The translations under genes and the position numbers were made by a program. Shown here one piece after another: positions 45,428 to 54,184 of a stretch of DNA of 64,000 bases. The notes below the pieces were generated by a model, which saw nothing but the letters and a program-made list of their open reading frames with translations, was not told where the DNA came from and ran no database searches. This DNA is from Clostridium paridis (GTDB lineage Bacteria > Bacillota > Clostridia > Clostridiales > Clostridiaceae): positions 893,542 through 957,541 of the forward strand of contig NZ_JAESWA010000022.1 in the NCBI RefSeq assembly GCF_016765615.1, given 5' to 3'. Position 1 is the first letter of the stretch. The number at the start of each line of letters is the position of its first letter.

Positions 45428-46465
45428 CTATTTAGTTCCTTTTCTTACACTTTCCCATTTTTCAAGTTCTTCTCTTATATAATCAAGCTGTAGCAACTTT
45501 TCTTTGATTTGTCCAACTGTTAACATTTCTGTATTATGTGAATTGTACTCTTCTTCATTTGAAAGCAATTCATTTCCTTCTACAAAATACTTATCATAAT
45601 TTAGGTCTCTCTTATCTGCTGGTATTCTGAAGAATTCTCCCATATCAACTGCGTGCATATACTCTTCTTTAGTAAGAAGCGTTTCATATAGTTTTTCTCC
45701 ATGACGAGTACCTATTATTTTTATTTCATTATCCACATCAAATAGTTCTTTCATTGCCTGTGCTAAATCTCCAACAGTGCTTGCAGGTGATTTTTGAACC
45801 ATAATATCTCCACTTTCAGCATTTTGAAATGCAAATACTACGAGTTCTACTGCTTCCTCAAGACTCATTAAATATCTGGTCATTTTAGGATTTGTTACAG
45901 TTAATGGTTGTCCATTTTTTATTTGTTCTACAAACAATGGAATAACTGAGCCTCGGGAAGCCATAACATTTCCATATCTAGTGCCACAAATTATTGTTTT
46001 ATCTGGTGATACTGTATTTGATTTTGCTATAAACACCTTCTCCATCATTGCTTTTGATATCCCCATAGCATTAATTGGATAAGCTGCCTTATCTGTAGAA
46101 AGACAAATTACTTTCCTTACTCCATATTCTATAGATGCTGTAAGCACATTATCTGTTCCAATAACATTAGTTTTCACAGCTTCCATTGGGAAAAACTCAC
46201 AAGAAGGAACTTGTTTAAGAGCAGCTGCATGAAATACATAATCAACCCCATGCATGGCGTTTTTAATACTAGCTAAATCTCTAACATCACCTATATAAAA
46301 CTTTATCTTATCATTTTTATATAGTTTTCTCATATCATCTTGCTTTTTCTCATCTCTAGAGAAAATACGAATTTCTTTAATATCTGTGCTTAAAAATCTT
46401 TTTAGTACTGCATCACCAAAGGAACCAGTACCTCCTGTTATAAGTATGGTTTTATTCTTGAACAT
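45428..46465 (-). CDS. fnlA: UDP-GlcNAc 4,6-dehydratase/5-epimerase
   Basis: First enzyme of UDP-L-FucNAc synthesis. The 345-residue protein has the GGTGSFGDAVLKRFL nucleotide-binding loop, the HAAALKQVPSCEFFPMEAV block diagnostic of CapD/CapE-type dehydratases, and STDKAAYPINAMGISKAMMEK at the catalytic site. The downstream fnlB and fnlC complete the pathway in the same order as the cap5EFG genes. Its ATG is 2 bases past the wbuB stop, with GGAGGCGTAAAT as ribosome site. Confidence 0.95.
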   Translation of the reverse strand: MFKNKTILITGGTGSFGDAVLKRFLSTDIKEIRIFSRDEKKQDDMRKLYKNDKIKFYIGDVRDLASIKNAMHGVDYVFHAAALKQVPSCEFFPMEAVKTNVIGTDNVLTASIEYGVRKVICLSTDKAAYPINAMGISKAMMEKVFIAKSNTVSPDKTIICGTRYGNVMASRGSVIPLFVEQIKNGQPLTVTNPKMTRYLMSLEEAVELVVFAFQNAESGDIMVQKSPASTVGDLAQAMKELFDVDNEIKIIGTRHGEKLYETLLTKEEYMHAVDMGEFFRIPADKRDLNYDKYFVEGNELLSNEEEYNSHNTEMLTVGQIKEKLLQLDYIREELEKWESVRKGTK

Positions 46466-46467
46466 AT

Positions 46468-47679
46468 TTACGCCTCCAAATCTTTTAGTGACAAATCTAA
46501 TACTGACATGAATTTATCTTTGCTGAAATTATCCAAATAAAATTTTTTTGCATTTGTAGACATCTTTTCTTTTTCATTGCTATCACAAAATCTTTTTATC
46601 AAATCTGCTAAAGCTTTATAATCTTCTGCTCCACATGAAAATCCGCAGGATGCCTTGCTAATGACACGTCTTGTCTCCCCATTAATAGCTCCTATGATTG
46701 GTTTTCCTGCAGCCATATAAGATTGCACTTTACCTGGCAATGTATACGATAGAACTTTATTGTCTTTTAAAGTTATAAGCATTGCATCTGCCATATCATA
46801 AAACTTCGGCATATCATCAACTGGTTTTCTTCCATAATACTTTATATTTTGAAGTTTCAACTCTTCAGTAAGTTTTTTACATTCATCTAATTTTGAGCCG
46901 TCACCTACTATATGAAAAGAAATATTTTTAATTGTTTTAAGTTCATTTGCTGATTTAATAATTGTTTCTACACTCTGCATATCCCCTATATTTCCTGCAA
47001 ATACAAAATTATAAACATTATTTTCTGTAGTTGCTGCAGTTTCATTAAGTGAGTTTTTATCATTTTGTACAAACAAGTCCTCAGCATATTGTGGCAAGTG
47101 CCTTATTTTAACAGTGTTTATTTGAAGGGTATTTCTAAAATACTCTTCAAACATACTCGATGTAACCAAAATTAAATCTGCAGATTTATATATCCACTTC
47201 GAAATTTTATAAAATACCTTATATATTATTGAATCTTCTTTAATTCCTCCAGCGGCTAAACTGTCCGGCCATAAATCCAAACAGTAAAATAAAATCTTTT
47301 TATTATGCTTCTTTTTATAAGCCATTGCTGGGATTCCCATCATTACTGGTGAAAGCTGATTAACAAGTACTACATCGAACTTTTCTTTCATAAATATTGC
47401 CTTTAAGGTTGCTGATAATGCATAGCTAAAGTAGTTCAAAAACAATTTTATTTTGTTCTTTCCTCTTCCTATTTCAAAACATCTTATTATTTTAACCCCG
47501 TTCAATATCTCTTCTCTTTTATTACCATGACGATATTCTTGAAGGACTACCCCTTCAGGATAGTTTGGCAATCCAGTTAATACTGTTACATCATGGCCTC
47601 TCTTTACAAGACTCTCACATATATCTGTTATTCTAAAAGGCTCAGGATAATAATACTGACAAACAACCAATATCTTCAT
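46468..47679 (-). CDS. wbuB: WbuB-family glycosyltransferase (probable L-FucNAc transferase)
   Basis: The 403-residue GT-B enzyme has N-terminal VVCQYYYPEPFRITDICESL and HDVTVLTGLPNYPEG, and C-terminal LPGKVQSYMAAGKPIIGAI and GFSCGAEDYKAL, all typical of WbuB. In other bacteria WbuB-like enzymes transfer L-FucNAc and lie next to fnlABC, exactly as here. The donor assignment is inference from that linkage. Confidence 0.9.
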   Translation of the reverse strand: MKILVVCQYYYPEPFRITDICESLVKRGHDVTVLTGLPNYPEGVVLQEYRHGNKREEILNGVKIIRCFEIGRGKNKIKLFLNYFSYALSATLKAIFMKEKFDVVLVNQLSPVMMGIPAMAYKKKHNKKILFYCLDLWPDSLAAGGIKEDSIIYKVFYKISKWIYKSADLILVTSSMFEEYFRNTLQINTVKIRHLPQYAEDLFVQNDKNSLNETAATTENNVYNFVFAGNIGDMQSVETIIKSANELKTIKNISFHIVGDGSKLDECKKLTEELKLQNIKYYGRKPVDDMPKFYDMADAMLITLKDNKVLSYTLPGKVQSYMAAGKPIIGAINGETRRVISKASCGFSCGAEDYKALADLIKRFCDSNEKEKMSTNAKKFYLDNFSKDKFMSVLDLSLKDLEA

Positions 47680-47984
47680 TCACTCTATCTCCTTGTCCCA
47701 TTTTTCTGACTAATCTCTTCCCATTCTCGCATCAAGAACTCGCAATTTGCCGAATACTTGCTTATTTTTAAACATTCAATATTCATAAACTCTTTAAACA
47801 CAAGCTTTTAACTTCGAATAGATTTCTTATTCTATCCAAATTTTGTATTACCATCCAATTATATCGATATTATGCATACCCTAAGCTTCAAGGAAATAAC
47901 TGCTATCACCTATAACTAAGTGGTTACTTAATAATTAAATTTTTTCTTCTTATTTTATTAATTTGTTCGTAAGTTTTCTAAATC
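47680..47984. other. Spacer with probable gene remnant
   Basis: About 305 bases between wbuB and the sugar transferase gene. A 35-codon minus-strand frame ending EFLMREWEEISQKNGTRR runs to just before the wbuB start and looks like the tail of a lost gene. No terminator or promoter was seen. Confidence 0.4.
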
Positions 47985-48644
47985 CTATTGCCCTATGGTA
48001 TCGCTAGTTGATGTTGGCTCATTAGTTGTAGAAACTTGTTGATACTCTATTGTCCCTGTTCCACCTTCAACATTACCAACTCTTTTTAATACGAAGCCAA
48101 TAGTTTTAGTAAACACCCTTGCATCCATTTTGAATCCCAAGTTCATTACATAATCACCATCGTATTTTGCTTTATCTTCTATCGATATTGTATCTCTTCC
48201 ATTTATCTGCGCCCATCCAGTAAGGCCTGGTATTATATCATTTGCTCCATATTTATCTCTTTCTTCAATCAAATCAAACTGATTCCACAATGCCGGTCTT
48301 GGTCCTATTATGCTCATTTCACCCTTAATAATATTTATAAGTTGCGGTAATTCATCAAGGCTTGTACTTCTTAATATTTTGCCACTTTTTGTAATGAAAT
48401 TTTCTGGGTTTTTAAATAAATGAGTTGGCATATCTTTTGGAGTATCACACCTCATAGTTCTAAACTTTAATATCAGAAACTCTTTCTTATTTTTACCTAT
48501 TCTTCTTTGCTTAAAAAATATCGGTCCAGGCGAATCTATTTTAATTAAAATACTTATTATTAAAAATAAAGGACTTAATAAGATAAGTGCTAATAGTGAA
48601 AGTAAAAAATCAACCATTCTTTTTATCATTATATAAATCTTCAT
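47985..48644 (-). CDS. Undecaprenyl-phosphate sugar phosphotransferase (initiating transferase)
   Basis: From the ATG at 48644 (GGGAGG eight bases upstream) the protein has 219 residues, a short WcaJ/EpsL/PglC-type enzyme. One N-terminal membrane segment (VDFLLSLLALILLSPLFLII) precedes SPGPIFFKQRRIGK, FLILKFRTM, STSLDELPQLINIIKGEMS, IGPRP and GLTGWAQINGR. It loads the first sugar phosphate on the lipid carrier. The C-terminal tail is serine/threonine-rich. A longer upstream start would overlap the neighbour and lacks a ribosome site. Confidence 0.93.
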   Translation of the reverse strand: MKIYIMIKRMVDFLLSLLALILLSPLFLIISILIKIDSPGPIFFKQRRIGKNKKEFLILKFRTMRCDTPKDMPTHLFKNPENFITKSGKILRSTSLDELPQLINIIKGEMSIIGPRPALWNQFDLIEERDKYGANDIIPGLTGWAQINGRDTISIEDKAKYDGDYVMNLGFKMDARVFTKTIGFVLKRVGNVEGGTGTIEYQQVSTTNEPTSTSDTIGQ

Positions 48645-48702
48645 ATACCAAACCTCCCTCATGAATTCTATATATCTTATCGTTAAGTAATTCAAAATTA
48701 CT

Positions 48703-49248
48703 TTAAATACAAGAACCTTCATTAACTAATGAACCTGCATCTATATAAGAAAGGTCACTAATTGTGCACATACTTCTGACAATTGCGCCACTGGAAACAT
48801 GAACTCCATTTCCTAGTTTACAATCGTGATCAACAACTGCACTTATATTAATAATGCATCCATTTCCTATGCTTGTAGATGTATTAACAACAGCACCTGC
48901 CAAAATTACAGTTCCTTCATCTATAGTTGCATATTTACTTATTATTGCTGTAGGGTGAATGATCACAGCTAATTCATAGTTCTCTTCTTTTAATTTATCT
49001 ATAAGTTCTAATCTAAATTCATTGTTTCCAATAGCAACAATCACATAATTAAACTTATTCCTAAACTTCTTATAATCAGCTATTTTTCCAACAACATTAA
49101 AATTCAGAACCTTATTCAAATTATCTCTATCATCCAAAAAAGCAATATCATCCCATATGCCTTGAAGTTCTGCAGCTTCAGCTACAACTCTTCCATGGCC
49201 TCCGGCACCTAGTATAAGTAAATTATTTTTCTTCAATTCTAAAAACAT
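48703..49248 (-). CDS. NeuD/PglD-family sugar acetyltransferase, C-terminus short
   Basis: The 181-residue protein has the N-terminal LLILGAGGHGRVVAEAAE nucleotide-sugar-binding fold and a C-terminal hexapeptide helix with the catalytic HDC (VVDHDCKLG). It usually acetylates a 4-amino sugar on a UDP-sugar. The final coil ends at SLVNEGSCI without the usual VPAK-type tail, so the last 20-30 residues of the family appear to be missing. It may be truncated but functional, or decaying. Confidence 0.82.
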   Translation of the reverse strand: MFLELKKNNLLILGAGGHGRVVAEAAELQGIWDDIAFLDDRDNLNKVLNFNVVGKIADYKKFRNKFNYVIVAIGNNEFRLELIDKLKEENYELAVIIHPTAIISKYATIDEGTVILAGAVVNTSTSIGNGCIINISAVVDHDCKLGNGVHVSSGAIVRSMCTISDLSYIDAGSLVNEGSCI

Positions 49249-49310
49249 CCCCTATAACTTTAAATTAATTATATTTAAATTGAATAATTATTCCATAGTT
49301 TACCATTTAT

Positions 49311-49358
49311 TTTTTAAAAAATTTTAGAAATAGTCTCTTCTTCGGCTACTTCTAAAAT
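49311..49358 (-). terminator. Terminator-like hairpin inside the polysaccharide operon
   Basis: On the minus strand ATTTTAGAAGTAG pairs with CTATTTCTAAAAT (one G-T) around a 12-base loop, followed by TTTTTT. It lies 29 bases past the BY-kinase stop and before all the sugar-assembly genes. Confidence 0.7.
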
Positions 49359-49386
49359 ATAAAGTTTCTATATAAATATCTAAATC

Positions 49387-50085
49387 TTAATCTTCTGAAT
49401 AATAGCTATTATAATATTTACTGCTTCCATAACCATATTCTCTAGCATTATCTGGTATCTTATTCTCTACTACCCCTAGTATTTTAGCCCCTACCTTAAC
49501 TAAAGAATCTTTTGCTTTTAATATGGCAGCTTTCTCAGTAGTTCCATAGGCTGCTACTATTAAAGTTCCATCTATTGAAGGTGATAAAACAAATGTATCA
49601 GAAACTACTAAAATAGGTGGTGTATCTATTAGTATTACTTCAAAAGCACCTTTAAGATCTGATAATAGCTTTTTCATATTCTTAGATCCTAACATTTCTG
49701 AAGGATTAGGCGGAATAGGCCCACTAGGAATTATCTCAAGATTAGGTACATCTACTCTAAAAATACTTTCCTCTATTGTACTTTCTTTAAGCAATAGTGT
49801 TGTTAATCCATGAGTATTAGAAGCACCAAACTTTTTATGTACAGTTGGTTTTCTAAGATCACAATCTATAAGCAATGTTCTTTTACCTGCTTGTGCCATT
49901 GCAACTGCTAGGTTGGAAATAACGGTACTTTTTCCTTCACCCGGTCCGCAAGAAGTTACAGCAATAACACTTGACTCCTGATCTACTAGTGAAAACTGAA
50001 TATTACTTCTTAAAGTTCTGTATGCTTCTGCTACAGATGACTTAGGATCGTTATATATTACTATGTCTTTTATCACGCTTTCCAC
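49387..50085 (-). CDS. cpsD: Bacterial tyrosine kinase (BY-kinase) of polysaccharide synthesis
   Basis: The 232-residue cytoplasmic kinase has Walker A GPGEGKST (47-54), Walker A' LLIDCD (71-76), Walker B VILIDTPP and a C-terminal tyrosine cluster YGYGSSKYYNSYY that is autophosphorylated. It pairs with the membrane adaptor encoded just upstream, whose gene it overlaps by 35 bases. Starts at a GTG (50085); a second GTG at 50076 has better ribosome-site spacing. Confidence 0.94.
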   Translation of the reverse strand: MESVIKDIVIYNDPKSSVAEAYRTLRSNIQFSLVDQESSVIAVTSCGPGEGKSTVISNLAVAMAQAGKRTLLIDCDLRKPTVHKKFGASNTHGLTTLLLKESTIEESIFRVDVPNLEIIPSGPIPPNPSEMLGSKNMKKLLSDLKGAFEVILIDTPPILVVSDTFVLSPSIDGTLIVAAYGTTEKAAILKAKDSLVKVGAKILGVVENKIPDNAREYGYGSSKYYNSYYSED

Positions 50086-50803
50086 CTCTTCCCTTTTTGC
50101 TCTTAGTATCTATTGCTCTTCCCTTTTTACCCTTAACTTCAATTAACGGTATGTTTCCTATTACAGGTAGTTCTAATAATTTTTCTAACTCATCTGGATC
50201 TTTAACAGTATTATCTAGATATTCAAGTAGGAATACTAATCCTAATGAAACAAAAATTCCCAAGACAAATGCTATCCCTATATTTAAAAATGGTTTAGGA
50301 CTAACTGGTGATGAAGGCAACACTGCATCATCAACTAATTGAACGTTGTCCACATTTTTTATTTTTTTAGTAACAGTCTTTAATGACTTAGCCACTTGAT
50401 TAGCTATATCTTTAGCTTCATCTGAACTTTTTGACTTAACAGATATAGTTAAAAACTCAGTATCCGCACTGGGACTAGCTGTAATCATATTATTAAGTTC
50501 TTCTGGCGTTTTATCTAATTTAAGCTCATTTACTACATCTTCAGCCACTGCTCTAGATTTTGCATATATGCTATATGTTTTAACGAGTTTTTGATACATC
50601 AATACATCATTATAATTCTGATTACCAGTATTTTTATCTGTACTTGTTTGATTGTTACCTATATCTACAGATATGCTTGCCTGATAAGTAGGTTTTATAA
50701 CAAAAAAACTTACTACCCCACTCACAAATACAGCTGCAAGAGTTATTAAAAATATCAGTAGTAATCTCTTTTTAATCAATTGTATATATCCTTGTAATTC
50801 CAT
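50051..50803 (-). CDS. cpsC: Wzz/CpsC-type chain-length determinant and kinase adaptor
   Basis: The 250-residue protein has two membrane helices (about 15-35 and 175-195) flanking an extracytoplasmic coil, with the C-terminal proline-rich LPSSPVSPKPFLN before the second helix. It controls polymer length and activates the BY-kinase through its basic cytoplasmic tail (KGKKGRAIDTKSKKGRGGKR). It is the first gene of the operon, with GGAG upstream. Confidence 0.93.
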   Translation of the reverse strand: MELQGYIQLIKKRLLLIFLITLAAVFVSGVVSFFVIKPTYQASISVDIGNNQTSTDKNTGNQNYNDVLMYQKLVKTYSIYAKSRAVAEDVVNELKLDKTPEELNNMITASPSADTEFLTISVKSKSSDEAKDIANQVAKSLKTVTKKIKNVDNVQLVDDAVLPSSPVSPKPFLNIGIAFVLGIFVSLGLVFLLEYLDNTVKDPDELEKLLELPVIGNIPLIEVKGKKGRAIDTKSKKGRGGKRDKRHSNI

Positions 50804-51411
50804 CTTGTTCCTCCATTTTTTTGCATTCCATCAGTAATTATATCATTTTATATTTATGTTTATAACTTAAAATCACCCAAAATTATTCAAATAACTAATA
50901 TTTTGTCCATTTTTCTCGTTATTTCACATAATTTCCATAGTTTTTCTAGGCCTAAGGAAATAAACGGTTTGTTAATTATCCTTTGCCTTATATACCATAT
51001 TATTCCTTAAATACCTCAATAATTATATATGTTTTAAAATTCCTGATTCTATGGTATAAATTTAAAATATAATAATAGTTTATACCACTACTTCAATGTT
51101 ACAAAAAATTCATAAATCCTTCAAATGTAATTCTTGGTATATAGACTAACATAGTCCCAAGAAAACTTTCATGCTTTAAATTTCAAGTTTTTCTTTAATT
51201 ATTAGGACTTATTGAAAAAAATATATATTTTCCCTTTATTTTACATACAACCTATGACATAGTATCATATTTATAAAAAAAATAAAATGATATTTTCAAA
51301 AATTAAATATATTTTTGAAGATAAAAAGCAAAGGTACCTCCCCTTTGCTTTCATAATATCCATAGAAACTCCACTACATTTTATACTTATCTAGATTTCG
51401 CTTCAAACTCT
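50804..51411 (-). promoter_or_regulatory. Upstream region of the polysaccharide operon
   Basis: About 600 bases with no gene. TATAAT-like boxes occur at several points on the minus strand, including TGATATAAT near 50840, so the start site is ambiguous. An inverted repeat TGGTATAAA-19-TTTATACCA spans 51051-51087, and related TATACCA/TGGTATA copies lie near 50990 and 51135, suggesting a regulator site. The left end holds no small ORF that I trust. Confidence 0.4.
51318..51353 (-). terminator. Terminator after cpsB
   Basis: Minus-strand AAAGCAAAGG-GGAGGTA-CCTTTGCTTT followed by TTATC. It isolates cpsB from the polysaccharide operon. Confidence 0.75.
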
Positions 51412-52173
51412 TTATTTTCTTTTAAAAAATCCAAATATTGATTTTGAACTCTTTTTTAGTTCATTTATCTCGGGTAGTTCTATATATTCACCTAATAAAA
51501 CCTTTTTTTGGTTATTATCTATCCAGGTGCTTAAGCTGGGGTTTATTTCCTCTAGCTTGTCTCTTCCACTTTTAATATTAGTTTTTCTTCTTGAATCATT
51601 ATGTCCGTCGCTGCCTAGAATATGGATCATATTTCTTTTAGCTAATATCTCTGAAATATCTTTAGGTTCTTTTCCGTACTGTCCCACTAGAGAACCTGCA
51701 TTAACCTGAAGTAAATATCCTTCTTCTATCCAATCTTCTAGGATATCTATATTATTCATAAGTTTAAGGTTTCTTTCTGGATGAGCAATTATAGGCTTAA
51801 TACCAAGTATAGATAATTCATAAAGTACATCATTAGAATATCTTGGAATGTCCCGCATAGGAAATTCTATTAGCATATATGGTCCATTATTAATTCCCCA
51901 TATCTTCTTTTCTTTAAATAACTGAGGTAACTTCAAATCCATATATACCTCAAGGCCAGATACTATGTTAATCTCACTCTTAGCTCTTAACTCTTCAATC
52001 TTGCTAGAATATTCTTCAAGACTCACCTCATAATTTCCTAATATAAAATGAGGGGTAGCACATATATATTCCGTTCCTTCTTCTTTAGCATTCTCTATCA
52101 TGCTAAGAGACATATCTATATCTTTAGCACCATCATCAATCCCATATATAATATGTGAATGAAAGTCTATCAT
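51412..52173 (-). CDS. cpsB: PHP-type protein-tyrosine phosphatase (CpsB-like)
   Basis: From the ATG at 52173 (GGAGGAGG upstream) the protein has 253 residues. It has the PHP metal sites MIDFHSHIIYGIDDGAKD, ATPHF, SGLEVY, IAHPER and GSDGHND. Such enzymes dephosphorylate the BY-kinase tyrosine cluster and so tune capsule or exopolysaccharide output. It sits upstream of cpsC-cpsD but on its own transcript, ended by a terminator. Confidence 0.93.
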   Translation of the reverse strand: MIDFHSHIIYGIDDGAKDIDMSLSMIENAKEEGTEYICATPHFILGNYEVSLEEYSSKIEELRAKSEINIVSGLEVYMDLKLPQLFKEKKIWGINNGPYMLIEFPMRDIPRYSNDVLYELSILGIKPIIAHPERNLKLMNNIDILEDWIEEGYLLQVNAGSLVGQYGKEPKDISEILAKRNMIHILGSDGHNDSRRKTNIKSGRDKLEEINPSLSTWIDNNQKKVLLGEYIELPEINELKKSSKSIFGFFKRK

Positions 52174-52370
52174 ATGTTCCTCCTCCTTATACAAAAGTTC
52201 AAGTTCAGATATTGATAGAACTTCTTGTAACTCAAATCATATTTATATTATATCAAATTAATTAGCCATTTTGAATAACTTAAAAGCAATATCATAGCTA
52301 TAAATTTTAATTATATGTACTATTAAATAGACTTTTTAAGAAGCTTGAAATATATTTAGTTTCATTTTTC

Positions 52371-53339
52371 TTACTTAATAAGTTCCTCGTAAAGACTCCT
52401 TACTTGATTTAAATGATCATCAATTGCACTTTGATCCATCTTTTCAAATTCCTCTGAAGTCCCATTACAAATGTTTGCAGCTAAAATAACCTTATGTAAA
52501 TTATGTTTTTCAAAAAACTCACATGTCTTTTTCAAATCCGTTCTAAAATCATAAGGAACTACAATTCCTATATCTCCATAAGGATAAATCTCTTTACACT
52601 TTTTCAAATTTAATAGAATATTATTATACTCATCTAGATTTTTCTCACTTACATATCTTTTATAATTACTTTCAGGTCCATAAAACTTAACAAAAATTTT
52701 AGAATCGTGTATTAATAAAAACCTGACATTTTCTTCAGTAAGCAAATTTCCATTAGTTAATATATTAAAAGAGATTTCATTTCGAAATTTAAGATTACAA
52801 TAATTCATAATTGTTTTTATTTCCTGAAATTTAAGTAGTGGATCTCCTCCATAAAAAGTAATTATATATTTATTAATAACTTTATTTTGATTAAATCTCT
52901 GCATTTTTAGAAAAAAAGTATCCAGCGTTTTTAAAGACAATTTTTTGCTAATTGATTTCGAAGAATTGTATTGCTGTTTACAATGTTTGCACTTTTCTAT
53001 ACACTTGTTAGTTACATTTATCATAAGCTCTACCTTATCTCTACAAATGAAAACTTTAAATCTGTCATCTAAAAGAAAATCTTCTAACAAATATATTTTT
53101 TCATTATTTTTAATATTAAAAATCAACTTATTAAGTGTATATAAATTATCTATAACTGCCAAACACCCATTTGGTATTATGTATTTCCCCTGTTCATTCT
53201 CACTTAATTCACTATATTCACCCTCAAAATTACCAAGATTACCTTCTCTTGCACTTGTAATAATTTCAGACTTTTTTTTAAGCTCATCTTTTAAAGTTCT
53301 AAGCTTTTCTATTGTGAAAGATGAATCTAAACTAACCAT
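52371..53339 (-). CDS. Orphan radical SAM protein
   Basis: The 322-residue protein has a radical SAM core with C113-x3-C117-x2-C120 in NKCIEKCKHC, TFYGGDPLL and NILTNGNLL. About 105 residues precede the core. The architecture recalls peptide-maturing radical SAM enzymes, but the C-terminal cysteine-rich SPASM region is absent and the protein ends soon after the barrel. No precursor peptide or transporter gene is adjacent. It is divergent from a sigma-like factor gene. ATG preceded by GGAGGG. Substrate unknown. Confidence 0.8.
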   Translation of the reverse strand: MVSLDSSFTIEKLRTLKDELKKKSEIITSAREGNLGNFEGEYSELSENEQGKYIIPNGCLAVIDNLYTLNKLIFNIKNNEKIYLLEDFLLDDRFKVFICRDKVELMINVTNKCIEKCKHCKQQYNSSKSISKKLSLKTLDTFFLKMQRFNQNKVINKYIITFYGGDPLLKFQEIKTIMNYCNLKFRNEISFNILTNGNLLTEENVRFLLIHDSKIFVKFYGPESNYKRYVSEKNLDEYNNILLNLKKCKEIYPYGDIGIVVPYDFRTDLKKTCEFFEKHNLHKVILAANICNGTSEEFEKMDQSAIDDHLNQVRSLYEELIK

Positions 53340-53539
53340 ATAATTATCCCTCCATAAAATTCCACTTACCTAAAAATTTTTGCATTTTGAGGAAATTTAT
53401 AAGCTTTTATTATTTATTTCAACTAATTTATCGTCTTTTTTTTACTCTTCTTAACAATATATTCATAAACATCTTAAAAATCCTCACTCTATTGTAATAA
53501 TTTTACATATTTTTTCGTTTTAATATTGGGAGGTATTAT

Positions 53540-54112
53540 ATGGAATATTATTTGTTAACACTAGTAAAGAAAGCAAAATTTAATGATATGAATTCTATAG
53601 AAGAGATTATTGGTTTATTCACACCCTTAATAAAAAATAGAACAAAAAGCTTATATATTAAAAATCACGATGAAGATGATTTAATGCAAATTGGACGAAT
53701 CAGCATAATAAAAGCAATTAATAATTATGACCTTAATAGAGATTCATCATTTATTTCTTATTTAAAAAATACTATTGATAAAAACTACTTTTATGAAATA
53801 CGCAAAAATACTAAGTGTTTTTATGAAACGAGCATCTACCATGCTATAAAGCATAGTAAGTTCTGCAACAGCTTTTTTGTGTCTGAAGAAAACATTGAAG
53901 CTAATTTCTTAGATAAAGAACTACATTATAATCTTACAAAGGCAATCACTTCTCTATCCAATAAAGAAAAAGAGTTAATAGAGTATGTATATTTAAAGAA
54001 TACATGGGGAGGTCTTACTCGCTATTCAAGAGAAAAGGCATTACCTTATAATGAAGTACTTAACTTAAGAAATAAAACACTGTCAAAATTGAAGAATGCA
54101 TTAACTCTTTAA
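53540..54112 (+). CDS. Sigma-70-family-like factor
   Basis: The 190-residue protein has a region-2-like segment (DEDDLMQIGRISIIKAINNY, FISYLKNTIDKNYFYEIRK) and a C-terminal helix-turn-helix resembling region 4 (ITSLSNKEKELIEYVYLKN, LPYNEVLNLRNKTLSKLKNA). The size fits small clostridial sigma factors of the BotR/TcdR/UviA or ECF kind; I cannot decide which. It is divergent from the radical SAM gene and just before a cell-wall protein gene, either of which could be a target. Confidence 0.72.
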   Translation: MEYYLLTLVKKAKFNDMNSIEEIIGLFTPLIKNRTKSLYIKNHDEDDLMQIGRISIIKAINNYDLNRDSSFISYLKNTIDKNYFYEIRKNTKCFYETSIYHAIKHSKFCNSFFVSEENIEANFLDKELHYNLTKAITSLSNKEKELIEYVYLKNTWGGLTRYSREKALPYNEVLNLRNKTLSKLKNALTL

Positions 54113-54157
54113 CCTATTTCCACTTAATTGTAAGTTTTAATTTTATTAAACATTGTG

Positions 54158-54163
54158 TATAAT
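54158..54163 (+). promoter_or_regulatory. Possible -10 box upstream of element copy B
   Basis: TATAAT in TGTGTATAATTATTATG with no good -35. If used, transcription would start near 54170 and the palindromic element would lie in the 5' UTR of the cell-wall protein gene. Confidence 0.35.
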
Positions 54164-54184
54164 TATTATGTCAATAAAATCAAA

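Noticed and set aside
53346-53387. 13-codon frame MQKFLGKWNFMEG before the radical SAM gene, possible precursor peptide
   Set aside because: No ribosome site and a length that chance easily explains; its last codons are the ribosome site of the radical SAM gene. Mentioned only within that finding.
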